Of a DNA stretch of 64,000 nt, positions 11,729 through 22,565 are shown piece by piece. The translations under genes and the position numbers were made by a program. Under the pieces are notes generated by a model. It saw only the letters and a list, made by a program, of their open reading frames with translations. It was not told the origin of the DNA and made no database searches. Position 1 is the first letter of the stretch. Each line of letters starts with the position of its first letter. Source of the stretch: Aporrectodea caliginosa. Taxonomy: Eukaryota; Annelida; Clitellata; Crassiclitellata; Lumbricidae. Location: assembly GCA_020284085.1 (NCBI GenBank), contig JACEVL010000047.1, positions 120,001 to 184,000 of the forward strand. The letters run 5' to 3'.

Positions 11729-12240
11729 TACATGGAAGTTGGATATAACGAAGATTGGATCAGTCATTATCAGTGGAAATGTAAAAAAAACTGGGTGCAT
11801 GAAACTGTGCAAGCATCACTGATGCTGAGTATTAGGCCTACTACTGTGATTACTGTACCTAACTGCTGCATGTTATACTAAGCTAACATTTGCAATTTAT
11901 AAAAAACCCAGTGATATGGACAGTGCTAAACTGCAAGAAATGTTGCAACAGTGTTTGCTAAAATTTTTAAATTTTTATTTCTGAATTTTAAATATTAATA
12001 TAATTGTGACATATTCATAATTTCTTGTCATTATAAATATACCTATTACAGAAAGTTGTATAATACATGTTGCATAATGTATGCCTATTTTTAGCAGGCA
12101 TGGTTGACCAATAGACTGGTTCCCCGTATTTAGCAATACATTAATTTTGTTCCATGGTTTATCTTTGGCTCCCATGTCCTTAAGATGGACCATTTTTGCT
12201 ATTTTGAATTTTTAATATTTTTCTCATCCAAATTACTTAA

Positions 12241-13011
12241 CCCTCGGGCTACCAAGGGGGTGGCAACCACACCCTCCCCCCTACGTTTTTATGCATAATT
12301 TTTTTCCCCATACGGAAAATAATTTTGGCATTTAGATAGCTGTAGCAGATTCATTGGCGCACATTTTGAGGTAAACATCATGGCGGTAGCCCACGCCATT
12401 CAAAAGTTATACCTGATATACCCGAGGCACCGGGGGGGGATACTACCACCCCTAGGTTTTCGACTATAGCTTATTGACTATTCTTCCTAGAAGAGAAACA
12501 ATTATACCATTCTTTAGAGGGAATGTAGAGCTTCATTTGCATACCTACATCTTTGTCTTTTGAATACCGGAAGTGATAAAAATAAATAATAATACGCGTA
12601 ATCTGTGTGAAAATGGCTGAATACAGCATTAAAACGTATATATGTATGGATATATATGTATGGATATACATTTATACTATATAAACATGTGTAGGGATGA
12701 TTATGTGTATCTTTTATACATAGATTAGTTTCAAAACACACATAATCTTACATTTGTTTATCAAAAAAGTACAAAATGTAGGCAATAATATAAAATATTG
12801 CTAATTAATGGGTTCCGTTGTTAAAAGTGATGTAATTTCGAGGTGCATTCACATAATGTACAACTAAATAACCATTCTGTGCAGAAATGAATGCTGAATC
12901 CACTCATAGATTACAAGTTATGATATGTGAAACCAAACACGAAATCCAGGGGAGGTGGTAACCACCCCCCTTGGTAGCCAGTGTTACAAAAAAAGCTTGG
13001 TAGCCCTAGGG
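12241..13011. mobile_element. piggyBac-like MITE
   Basis: TTAA lies on both sides (12237-12240 and 13012-13015). Ends are CCCTCGGGCTACC and the complement of GGTAGCCCTAGGG. Inside each end a second palindromic block (GGGGGTGG / CCACCCCC) occurs. No coding sequence is visible. A truncated, inverted copy of its left 230 bp is at 35266-35496 in gene B. Confidence 0.8.
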
Positions 13012-13159
13012 TTAAATGAAAATTATACTATGTCTACTTTTATATCGATACCTAATCTATGCTATGACCGCGTAGTATAATTATTTTCTTATAATAGGCC
13101 TATGTGGCGAAAAACGACGATCATCCTTACGTGGTCCATCTCTAGCAACTTTCCCCATA

Positions 13160-13728
13160 ATTCATTTCAAAATCATATTAATTTGATAAGAGGTTATATG
13201 GTTCCGAAATTATGAACCGGTTCTTATAAAGAAGAGGTCTGTGAAGGAATGTTATACAGCTATTTTCCAGATAAATTAACATTAAAAGCCTCCTATAGCT
13301 GAGATTGAAGCAAAACTAAGATGGCGCATAAAGTGCTATTTCATAAATATTTCTAAAGTTTAAATTGCCAAACTTTGATACAATCGCCCTGTTGTCTGAC
13401 GTCTTTCTACTCACACTTGAACCTACTGACTATCTCAACCATCCTGAGAAGGTATTCTGGTTTATTGCCTTTTGATACACAGTTCAAGGCATCTATCCCG
13501 CATGGTATACTTGACCAATCAAGGTGAATTCATAAAATGTAACTGTCCAGTTGCAGGGCATTAAATAAGACTAAAGTCGAAAGAAGCAACATACAAAGTC
13601 ATACATGCAAGCTCAACAGAAACCTTTCAGTTAATAACCAATCATAACTGATTAATCACACTGCAGTTGCCTATGAAAAACCACCTAAGAAGCAAGTTCT
13701 ACATTTATTGTAGTTGTTCTGCTTCTAG
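13160..13728. other. gene A intron before the TRADD-N-like exon
   Basis: Ordinary AT-rich intron ending at a TGTTCTGCTTCTAG acceptor. Nothing else is recognised. Confidence 0.5.
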
Positions 13729-14091
13729 TTGTAATAAAAGTCAAAGTTAAAACCTGTCGAACAGCTCGTACAGCATCCATGGACCCAAATCTGCTTCATC
13801 GAAGAATCGTCGACCATCAAAACAGAACCAATCCAAGATCACCTCAATCTAATAAACTCATCATTCAACTGAAGGCTGAAGACATAGAAATGCTGAGCTC
13901 ACAACTGGACAGACAGACTGTGGTCGTTTGGATCTGGTGTCGCTCACACGATGCCATTGAAAATGTTCAGAGGCTATACGAATCGAATGAACTGAGGGAT
14001 GTCCTATTTGGTGTTGAGAATATTCGACCATCTGAAATCGTCCAATCGAAAGTGATCAACATTGATAGCAATCAGTTCAAGAGAACAGTTG
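13729..14091 (+). CDS. gene A TRADD-N-like exon (GC donor)
   Basis: 363 nt, phase 1 to phase 1. It encodes 121 codons ending ... MLSSQLDRQTVVVWIWCRSH, then a helix with RLYESNELRDVLF, then KVINIDSNQFKRTV. The strand-helix-strand order, with a VVVWIxC strand and 'LYxSNxLRDVLF' helix, resembles TRADD N-terminal-domain-like modules in invertebrate immune proteins, which is a fold-level inference. The donor reads GTTG|GCAAGT where gene B has GTTG|GTAAGT. If unspliced, translation runs to a stop at 14136-14138. Confidence 0.55.
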
Positions 14092-14239
14092 GCAAGTTCT
14101 TAAGAACTAAAAACACATTCGTCATAAAGGAAACGTGAAAAGTGAACATAATAAAGTCAGAAGTCAGAAGGATACACTGGCATTGAGTGTAACAATAAGA
14201 TTGGCAGTTAGAAATAGTCAGGTTCCTTAGCAAGATGAA

Positions 14240-14571
14240 GGGGACCGGTTGGACAAGCGGGTCGGGTCAAATTTCGACGACCCGTATCTCGGAAAATAAT
14301 TGACCAAAATTATTTTTGGGGCGGGTTTATACAATGTCCTATGTGGCCCACACGTGGGCCAAATTTCATGTAAATGCGAGACAGTCATGTCAATCATGTT
14401 GGTTGAATTGACGTGGAATCACCCTTTCTTAATCAATGGATGCTGGATTTCTGAAAGATGTCACATGACAGGATCCATAAGCACTGATCGCGTGGATCCT
14501 ACCAAAAACTATTACCATATTACCAAACCAAAGTGTACACAAAGTTTGGTGCTTTTGTCCAAGCGGTCCCC
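14240..14571. mobile_element. MITE with GGGGACCG/TTGGACAA inverted ends
   Basis: The left end GGGGACCGGTTGGACAAGCG and the complement of the right end GTCCAAGCGGTCCCC match with a small gap. A palindrome (GGCCCACACGTGGGCC) lies inside. A related copy in the opposite orientation lies at about 42330-42450, in the equivalent intron of gene B. No clear target duplication. Confidence 0.6.
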
Positions 14572-14574
14572 ATC

Positions 14575-15227
14575 CGACTAAATTTTCGGTCTAACAGACT
14601 GCACTAAAAGGGCATACTAATGACTGGTTCAAACTAAATACAATGAACATGTTGCACAGGTTATGATGAAAAACGAGTAGGCTAAGTGAAGAGGCAGTAA
14701 CTGTTACAGATAAAAAAGGAACGAAATCAAAATGCATTTAGAAATGAACTGCGAATAAAATAAAAAGGATAATAATTAGTTTTATTGGCTATTACCAAGT
14801 GAGATAAAGATGCAGAGAGTGACAGTCATTATTAGAGAGCGTCAAGTACGTTAAATGAGAAGCACTCTAAGTTAATAAATAAATATAAAGAAACTTTAGT
14901 AATAGACTTAACGAGCAAAGTTACCAACTACGCTTAATAATTAAGTCTACTAGTATAATAGAAACAATAATTAATTAAAAATAATACTAACAATGAGCTA
15001 TCAGTTTTTTAAGATGCTAATTATATAAATAAAAGAACAAATATATAAGCATCAGCAATAAATAATTTTAAAAAGGTGTAAGCATTTATTATTATAAAAA
15101 ATATGTGAAATATAATAATCATAATAAAAATATAAAATTAATAATAACTTTACAAATAATAAATAAGATATTACTAATAGTCAATTATTTGTGTTACTGA
15201 TAATTCAGTTTTTATTTTGCATTTCAG
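14575..15227. other. gene A intron before the propeller exon
   Basis: Extremely AT-rich, ending in TTATTTTGCATTTCAG. The AATAAATA-rich character just before the acceptor matches the sequence before gene B 46128. No other feature seen. Confidence 0.5.
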
Positions 15228-16205
15228 TCGTGTGTCCGAATTCCATCAGCTTTATTAAGAAAATCAACGTGAATTGTAATGAGCAAGTGTGGGGAGTAGC
15301 CAAACTGCCAAATTACATCTATGTCCTCTGTCGATCATATCCAAATGTAGGCCTAATTCGTATCTTTCAGGATAGAAATCCATTTAATTTTCAGAGGAAG
15401 ATCGAAATAGAAGAGAGTGTGTCTCCCTAATGAGAAAGAAAACTGTCTCTACGTCTCTGGCTATTGTGAAAGATGCGTCTGGAAGATAACAAGAGAAACA
15501 GAAAAGCAGTACAAAATCATCAAATGGCTGACCATTGATTATTATCGGCCATCTACTCTGTCAGCGTGCAGTGATGGTCAATTGTTGATAGTCAATGAGT
15601 CATCGTCCAGTCTGATGATCTACGGATCAGACGCAAAACTTATTCGATCCATTCAGTTACCAGGATATATGGGGAACATTCGCCATGCAGTAGAAACATC
15701 CATCGGGAATTTCATCATAATTCATGGGTGGAAGGAGGCGGATGAGAGAGAGCGTGAGTCAAGTTATATACCGCGGTTAATTAGTGAAGTGACCAGAAAT
15801 GGACAGCTGGTCGTTCGCTCTTATATTCCTTCACGTTCCTTCCAAGAACTGAAAGATCCTCGGCATCTCTCAATCGATTCAGACGATCAAGTGTTTGTGG
15901 CTGACAATTGGGGTCTCCATGGTAGAGTGATTCTGTTGAATTCCGATCTTAAATGGAACCGAATTCTTTGTCCTACAGGAGAAGAAGAATTAGATACGAA
16001 GGACTTAGGGCCAAAGAGATTGTGTTACGACGAAGGAAAGGAACAACTGATCGTCTCAAGGAATTTTTATATCGACGAAGGCGTTAATGTTTGGTATGCG
16101 GACGTTTCGTCAACGGACTCTTTATCAAGGACTGCTCGTCAAGTAGACGATTCGTCACCGGACGATTCGTCAACGAACTTTTCGTCAAATGGAAGCGATT
16201 ATTAA
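15228..16205 (+). pseudogene. gene A NHL-like beta-propeller exon, frameshifted
   Basis: The first frame (15228-15430) begins VVCPNSISFIKK, contains EQVWGVAKLPNYIYVLC and stops at a TAA. The second frame (from about 15417) resumes NEKENCLYVSGYCERCVWKI and runs through further blades such as LSACSDGQLLIVNESSSSLM and DPRHLSIDSDDQVFVADNWG. Compared with gene B, about 14 nt are missing near 15410-15425, which explains the frame change. After residues NVWYAD the homology ends and a fold-back element supplies the final 30 codons (SSTDS... type). The full protein cannot be made without correction. The blade pattern is that of NHL/six-bladed propellers, usually ligand-binding. Confidence 0.75.
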
Positions 16206-17107
16206 TTTTCTTTGACAAATTAAAGGATTGCTATTCGGCGTGACGGTAGGTGCGCGAAATGCATACAATTGATGTTGGATTGATGATAATAACGCTTCTT
16301 TAAATAGAAGCTGGATTGGTGAAAATAATTTTGTGAGAGTAGAAATTGCATTGATGAAAATAGCTTTTGTGAAACTAGAAGTAGGATGGACGAAAATAAT
16401 TCTTGCTAAAAGAGAAGCTGAATTGATGAAAATAGTTTTTTTGGGAAGCAGGAGTTCGACTGATGAAAATAATCGTTTGGAAAGTAGAACTTGGATTGAT
16501 AAAAATAGTTTCTTATGAAACTGGAAGTCGGACTGATGAAAATAATACTTGCTTTAATAGAAGTTGGATTGATGACAGTTCTCATGGACATTGGTATTAA
16601 AATGTCATGTATATAAAACGATGAAACGAAACCATGGTTAAACCGTAGTTTAGGTTGGTAAATAAATGCCATCTTTTCGATGTCGTGTTTTAAGTTGGAA
16701 AGTAGGCAGTCTACCAATGTCCATGACAACTGTCATGAGTACAACTTCTATCTAAACAAAGAATTTCCTTCACAATCCAACTTCTATTTAAGCAAAGAAT
16801 TTGTTTCATCAATCCAATTCCCATTTAAGCAAAGACTTTCTTTTATTAATCCTATTTAAGCAAAGAACTTCTTTCATAAATCCAACTTCTATTTAAGCAA
16901 ATAATTATTTTCCTTAATCCAACTTCCAGTTTAAAACGCGTGTGATATGTGCAAGAAAATGGCATACATGATCTCCCCCAAGCGAGGACACAATCCCCCG
17001 GCTAGGCTATGATCGTATAGGCCTAGCATCTTTTGATTCCACTGGAAAAAGTTCATTATTTCCCTGGACGTTGACGAATCGTCCGTTGACGAACAGTCCT
17101 TGACGTA
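16100..17107. mobile_element. fold-back (FB-like) element with inverted tandem arrays
   Basis: The outer ends carry related degenerate motifs: TCAACGGAC / GATTCGTCA at 16105-16195, and their complements at 17065-17107. Inside, a unit of about 45-50 bp containing TTGGATTGATGAAAATAA repeats six to seven times at 16260-16575. The same unit recurs on the opposite strand at about 16735-16930, around a centre near 16585-16735 bounded by TCATGGACATTGG and CCAATGTCCATGA. No transposase. It lies exactly where gene A loses homology with gene B. Confidence 0.7.
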
Positions 17108-17109
17108 AA

Positions 17110-18290
17110 GTACTAGAACCTAATGTTTGGAGTTTTAAACATTAAACTATCTTTCCATCAACGGACAAAATAATATCTATTCAAATCTATTCCTAATTAT
17201 CAAATCAGTCTACCAAGTCCATTTATTACTTTTAAATAATATAAATAAATAACATTGACAAATGGAGAATAAAATATATGATCTTACAAGATACAGTTCC
17301 ACTTTTGCTCAATTCTGCAAAAATGCAAATCTCCACGTTAGAGAAATCATAGACAGAGAGCGCTATGTCGATCAGTGAGAAGATCACAACGGTCGATTAC
17401 CTAAACAATGGCGAAGGCCCTTTGTTGATTGGTTGCATCCGAATGATGTCGTATGTTCTCAGTGACGACAAGTCGGCTCTGGACATGCCGGAAGAATTTT
17501 AGACGCCGCAGATAGAAGTGTTGTATATTCGTTTTAATTGAAAAATCTTGTTGACACACCGCAACAAGTTACACAGTGCACATAATAGCAAATAAAGAGA
17601 ACAATAAAACTAATAATAGATTTAAAAAAAGTAAAACAAGGGATCACTAGTCAGTGATGGTTAAACTGCCGAAGGTCCCTGCAACAAGTAAGGGATCGTC
17701 CGCTGGTAAGATGCCCGTGGAATAAAAGTCCGATCGTATATGGATAGATGTCACTGTCGTTCGCCTGATGTTGGAGGCTGTGCAGACTTCTGGCAAAAGG
17801 CAGAAATTGTGGTTGATGCTCGGTGGTCGGAGTTTTACCACTCGGCACGGACGAAGTTAGTGACGATATCGACGCCAGACAGTTCGACAGTCTGAGGCAT
17901 TCGATCATGGACGACGCCGGCCAGGTCCAAGGCGCTTCACTGGTAGCTGCTGTCTCATGTTGTTGAACGCACCCTTCTTCGGGCCGACGGGCAGCGATCA
18001 GTAGATAGTAGCAGTGACAGCAGTAGCGGTGATCGTGCTCCATGTTGGCTGTATCCTTGTTGAAGTATTACTGTTCGCCTAGTCACGCTTCAATGAACCG
18101 TGACGACTAACTTAGTCTCAACGTTCAGCCACTAAACTTTCGAAATTTATAAGTAGGCCTACGCCATTCATATAATACAACAGCTGCAGATATCTAAGTA
18201 GGCTAATACGTCTCTAGGAACGATGCAAGAAAATAAAGTCATGATCTTTCAACACCTTCGTCACTTGCGCAGTTATTTTTGGTATAGAGT
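17110..18290. other. intergenic stretch, no supported gene
   Basis: A 130-codon minus frame (17651-18043) is rich in Cys, His and Ser. It has no recognised domain, repeat structure or splice context, so I do not call it. Confidence 0.45.
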
Positions 18291-18292
18291 AA

Positions 18293-18520
18293 ATTCATTC
18301 ATTCATTCATTACGAAGTTTTATAAAGCGCCCCTTCAAGGTTACTACTCAGGAGCGCTCCCGACCACAGCACGGCTGAAAAGGACAGTTTTGAGGCAAGT
18401 ATAGAAAGATTCAGAGTGGATTCTGGGATATAAGCGCAGCAGAGGCCCGGGAAGTGTTTAAAAGTTGTGTGAGCCAACCTCAGCCGTGTAGGCCACAGAT
18501 CTAAGGTGGATAAAATTATT
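18293..18520 (-). repeat. LINE 3'-end fragment with SINE-type tail, minus strand
   Basis: Reads on the minus strand as a decayed LINE C-terminus followed by GGTCGGGAGCGC...GGGGCGCTTTATAAAA and an (ATGA)n tail. The tail module is the same one used by the SINEs here. Confidence 0.6.
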
Positions 18521-18619
18521 CGTTATGCCTGATATTATCTATAACAATATTTTGTCATTTTTGCAACCACTGGTGGTTTATTACGCTCAATATTGATGAC
18601 ATAAAAGGCGATTTAATGT

Positions 18620-18790
18620 TTTCAAAAGGGTTTAGAAGGGGGAGTGGTAGGGAAAAGAGGGAGGGGAAGACCGAGGCAGATGATGCTGGGATGGAAGGCC
18701 GACGGATACAGCGAATTAAAGGAAAAGCACAGCACAGAGAAGAGTGGCGTCATTGGAAGAATAGCACAATAAGTCAATAACTGCTTTAGC
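18620..18790 (+). pseudogene. RTE-like LINE, terminal ORF2 fragment
   Basis: The frame reads KRGRGRPRQMMLGWKADGY, then ELKEKAQHREEWRHWKNS and a stop. This is the usual terminal 'RGRPR ... W ... A..R..WR' block of RTE-type LINEs. 5'-truncated. Confidence 0.6.
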
Positions 18791-19100
18791 AATCAAAAAA
18801 TCTATCCACAAAAAACTAAAAACACTGATCTTTCACAAATCTTATCCTGATTCCTCGTCATCCACTTGCCTCCGTCGCACTTCAATTCTAAACACCATCC
18901 ACTAAACACTATAGATGCCTGACTGTCTGCCTGCCTGACCCTTTGTATCTGAACACTCTGGCTATCGATTTTATTTCAAAATATTATAATTATTGTATAT
19001 TTTATTTTGACTGAGCGCCTGCGACTTAGCTTTTGTGGGCGCTGAAGAAATCTCGAAATTACCATTACTATTACGATTATGATTGCAATTACATGTAAGA
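18790..19100 (+). repeat. LINE/SINE 3' tail remnant
   Basis: A second LINE-like terminal frame (KTLIFHKSYP) precedes GAGCGCCTGCGACTTAGC...GGGCGCTGAAGAAAT and an ATTACGATTATGATTG tail. Weak but consistent with the CR1/L2-like 3' ends seen elsewhere in the window. Confidence 0.4.
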
Positions 19101-19825
19101 CATGCGATGAAGATGGATTTCTTGCATGGAAGAAAATAAAATTTATTTACAGGAATTTGACAGGTATAATGCCGTTTGTCAAATTTTTCTTATGCTCATA
19201 TTTGCGCTGTGGCGAATTGCTTATAAATATGAAATGCAATTTATTTAGTTAGCCTACTTACCATCAGACCTCCCAGCTGCAGGTGACTTGCAAAACGACA
19301 GAAAAGACTGTTTAAATGCCTTCAAAGGCGGTCCGCTAGACATGGCTGCACTTTCTTTATTTGCCAATTTTATTTATTCAAAATATTTATTATCCTCTGT
19401 ATACACTCGAATGGAGTCTCGAGAAGAACTGATCTAGTCTCTATTTCTCCAAGCACTCTGAGAGCCGACACACTGAATATTGTGCCTATGTTTATATATA
19501 TACAGGTATGTGTATATCTAAACATATATATATATATATATTAATATATATCACAGCTGTCTTAATAATTAGCTGTCCTGTCTGTAACCACAACCCGCCC
19601 AGTCTTGTAGAATGATATATTGCCCGTGTCACTTCAGTACCTCCGACTTCCGACAAACACATTTACACATGTGGTACCGTTCAGGCCCAAAGAGTAGCCA
19701 AGTATCAAGTATCCATGATTCGCACAATTTGTCATCCTGCAAGACTTGGCAGTCGTCTGCTGTCCTTTGCTTAATGCCAGGGTCAACTTTGGCCGGCTTT
19801 GGTTAGGTTCCATTACTGCGTTATT
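19100..19825. other. non-coding stretch
   Basis: Contains a short TA-rich run (about 19494-19548). No genes recognised. Confidence 0.5.
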
Positions 19826-19829
19826 TTCA

Positions 19830-20290
19830 TAGTATTACTTTTTCCAAAAAGTTGTGTGAGCATGACCCTGCCTTGGCGCCACAGGGTCAAAATTTGTGTG
19901 AGCATCCGCGCCATTGGCGCCATAGGTTCCCGGGTCCCTGAAGCGCAGCATCAAAGGAAGCCCGTTCCAGAGGGAGGGGCCAACCACTGAAAAGGCCCGA
20001 TTCTGCTTAGTAGCTGTGCGGGCAAAAGGGACCATGAGCACGCCCCGCTCAGTAGAGCGGAGAGAGCGACGACCCGGAGCACCCAAGGTAGGGCAGCAGA
20101 GGTCGTTTAGATAGGCAGGGGCTAGGCCCAGCAAGGACCGCCAGACCAAAGCGATGATCCGATACGAGAACCGCTGCAGTAGGGGGAGCCAATGAAGCAC
20201 ATCCAGCATATAACCCGAGACGTGGCCAAATTTGGGGGATACGTCCGCAAAGGCGTGCAGCAGAGCGCAGGACCCGGTTCAAAATATTTA
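19830..20290 (-). pseudogene. CR1/L2-like LINE ORF2 C-terminus
   Basis: Minus frames read NRVLRSAARL, then MLDVLHWLPLLQRFSYRIIA, LVWRSLLGLAPAYLNDLC and TKQNRAFSVVGPSLWNGLPL. This is the very conserved region after reverse transcriptase in CR1/L2-type LINEs. A frame change near 20210 shows decay. The tail downstream is missing or unrecognisable. Confidence 0.8.
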
Positions 20291-20439
20291 GAGATAACCT
20301 AGAGTTCTAAGAAATTGACTGTTCCATCAGTCCGATTGTTGAAATACATGTAGCTCACAGCTCAAGTAGCCTACAATGGCGATCCTTTCAGTCTCCAGAC
20401 ATCTGCCTCACACCATAACCGGTTCCGATGACGGTGAGG

Positions 20440-20580
20440 ACACAATCTATGTATTGGATACCTGGATGACCTGACATTGGGTGATAGCATGGACACAGTG
20501 GCCGAAGTTGCAGTTGCGCAGGAATTTAAGAACATGTGATTACTACTGAATCGCAGTCAATGCAAGATTGCCTGCTACAA
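20440..20580 (+). pseudogene. reverse-transcriptase fragment with YLDD core
   Basis: The frame gives GYLDDLTLGDSMDTVAEV and then, after damage, LNRSQCKIA. YLDD is the catalytic core of reverse transcriptase. The surrounding residues suggest the family whose later region lies at 34215-35265. Confidence 0.55.
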
Positions 20581-20785
20581 TTCATTCATTCCGAGTATTT
20601 ATATAGCGCCTCTTCAAGGAGACATACTCAGAGGCGCTCCCAGCCCAGCCACGGCTAAAAACGTGTGATTTGAGATACTTATAAAAGGCAGGCGAATCTA
20701 GACGAGGCATCAATCGCAAGTCTAGTGGGAGACCATTCCAGATGGAGGGACCCACACTTGAAAAGGCTCGACAATATCCAGGTAT
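20580..20785 (-). pseudogene. CR1/L2-like LINE 3' end with SINE-shared tail
   Basis: The minus strand encodes RAFSSVGPSIWNGLPLDLR, then FYKYLKSHVFSRGWAGSASE, and stops shortly after. The nucleotides beyond it are GGGAGCGCCTCTGAGTATGT...GAGGCGCTATATAAAT and an ATGA-type tail. This links the SINE 3' module directly to a LINE end. Confidence 0.75.
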
Positions 20786-20791
20786 CGATCA

Positions 20792-20890
20792 ATGACTGAC
20801 TGACTGACTGACTGACTGACTGATTGAATCAGCAACTGACTGACTCATGATTGACTCAAAGATTGACTGACTGAATGGTTGAATGACTGG
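20792..20890 (+). repeat. (TGAC)n/(TGAT)n microsatellite
   Basis: A run of TGAC repeats degenerating into GATTGA and GACTGA units. Confidence 0.85.
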
Positions 20891-22480
20891 CTAGCCAAGA
20901 ATTAGCGCTAAGCTGTAATGACTTCACAAATACGTGCTACATTCTATTAATATACGACCTTCACCGAAATATTCTTAATAAGAATAGCAATATAGGAAAT
21001 TCGACACTCTTTCAATGCAAAATCATGTAATCAATCGACACAAACTCGACAACTACTGTAACAGTAACAGGCTGCAAATGGTATCCTGTTAGCCCTACCT
21101 CACAGGAATAACTCTTAATTACTCTTATTATCACTCACAAAATCTTAAAACGAATGCTATTTTTAATTTATCACATTACCGCGAATAAATACAATAATAG
21201 TTTAAGAATAATTATGACTAACGCAAAATGTTACAAACATGATTATTATAAACTTGCAATATATGCCTTTAAAATACTTTTCGATTAGTCTTCAGCACGA
21301 CATCGTATGACAATCATTGCATATTAAAATAATCATAGATTTCCATGGAATCTACTTTTTGGTAAACACAAGTAGTTCAATAGTTCTATAGCCAATAGAA
21401 CCTTTAAACATTTCAAGACTAGGTCATTTGACATAACGCAAATAATGAAGCAGTGGCTGCGTTTTTATTCACACTCTGAACATTAGCATCTCTGAACATT
21501 TCAGCAGAGTTGCATGGTCTCGATATAGTGAATCGGTTGTGAGACGTCTCGAGATAGGTTTTCTGATGTCTTGGTCACGGAACCTAGTGCCTTGTTACGG
21601 GTCATTTCTTGACTTTTTGGAAACTGTCTTGACGCGAAAGTCTTGTCCTCTTGTAAAAGCGATATCTATAATAGTTCTCGGGCAAAATGTCTTTAGTTCT
21701 GAACTTCTTGCACTATAAAAGTCTTATGTCGATGTCATAACTGTTACGTCGGAAGTGCTAAACACACATGAGAAGCGGTCTTTCAGGCTAACGCTAATTT
21801 AATAGTAATTGAGAAGAGCAATTTCTACTTTACTTCGATTTTCTCTCAGTGCAAAAATCATAAAATAGCAAATAAAGAACCTGAAATAGTCACATTTACA
21901 TTCACACAATTTTTGGACAAACAAAAGAAGAGGCGCGACGTTTAAAGCGAAACGATTGGAACAACATCTAGTTTCTCAAGGTGTCGTAAAGTTATGGAAT
22001 TTTGTTTGTTTAAATTAATTTTTAGAATCGTTATAAGATTTCAGGATGCCTGAAATATTTTACTTCTTCATACTATTCAGTGAGAGAAAAATTGCTTCGG
22101 GATTTGGGACCAAGTTGACTCTATTCTTTAATCTGTGCTATCCTGTGGACTAAATGCCGAAAAGCCTCAGTTTGAACTGTCTTGAACTGTCTTGAACCTT
22201 GTGTCTTGGTTCCCACTGTCTCGGTCTCGGTCTCGAAGTTTTAAGTCTCGCATACAAGTCTGCATTTCAAACATGACAGTTGTAGCAAAAGAATAATACA
22301 AAAAATGGAAAATTTTGAGTTGGTATCTTTGCATTCTAAGCACACGACATGCACACCTACGTTCATATCTAACCTACATGTACTTGCATACATCTAAACA
22401 TACATATGTACAAGCATACACATAATTGTGCATGTTTGCGTCTCCTCCCCAGGGTCCATTCCTCCCGTTCTATCACCTGC
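20890..22480. other. non-coding stretch
   Basis: No exon recognised. Loose repeats of GTCTTG/GTCTCG at 21500-21750 and 22170-22255 may be remnants of one degenerate array. Confidence 0.4.
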
Positions 22481-22489
22481 TCAAGACTG

Positions 22490-22565
22490 TTCATTTCCGC
22501 CTAGCCTTGGTCGGGAGAGCCTCTGAGTAGAGATCTTGAAGGGGCGCTATATAAATAGCGATTGA
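22490..22565 (+). repeat. SINE 3' module
   Basis: GGTCGGGAGAGCCTCTGAGT ... GGGGCGCTATATAAATAG, with a simple tail. Only the 3' module is present. Confidence 0.65.

Larger units (their letters stand above)
9859..13156. mobile_element. outer DNA transposon with two nested elements
   Basis: The ends are inverted repeats. The left end is GGGGAAAGTTGCTAAAGATG followed by GACCA. The right end is the complement of TGGTCCATCTCTAGCAACTT followed by TCCCC. Both sides are flanked by ATA, consistent with a 3-bp target duplication. The GATGGACCA motif recurs inside (near 10250 and 12185). A mariner-type element and a piggyBac-like MITE lie inside it. No transposase of the outer element is visible. Without it the intron between the CARD and TRADD-N-like exons of gene A would be about 0.7 kb. 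Confidence 0.65.
5841..16205 (+). pseudogene. gene A: decayed F-box/CARD/TRADD-N-like/propeller paralogue
   Basis: Five exons align in order, strand and phase with the 3' half of gene B: 5841-5869, 7664-7850, 9424-9711, 13729-14091 and 15228-16205. The introns from the F-box exon onward are all phase 1, as in gene B. No start exon and no SH3-coding block are found; the intron sequence near 5760 jumps from homology with gene B ~26200 to homology with ~28870. The propeller exon has a 14-nt deficit that shifts frame, the TRADD-N donor is GC rather than GT, and a fold-back transposon replaces the 3' end. I infer a pseudogene or a gene reduced to a CARD/TRADD-N product. Confidence 0.7.

Noticed and set aside
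16333..16729. Frames over 16333-16518 (+) and 16406-16729 (-)
   Set aside because: Periodic products arise from the fold-back element's tandem units, not from a gene.
17651..18043. 130-codon minus-strand frame
   Set aside because: Has length but no recognisable domain, no compositional support and no splice context.
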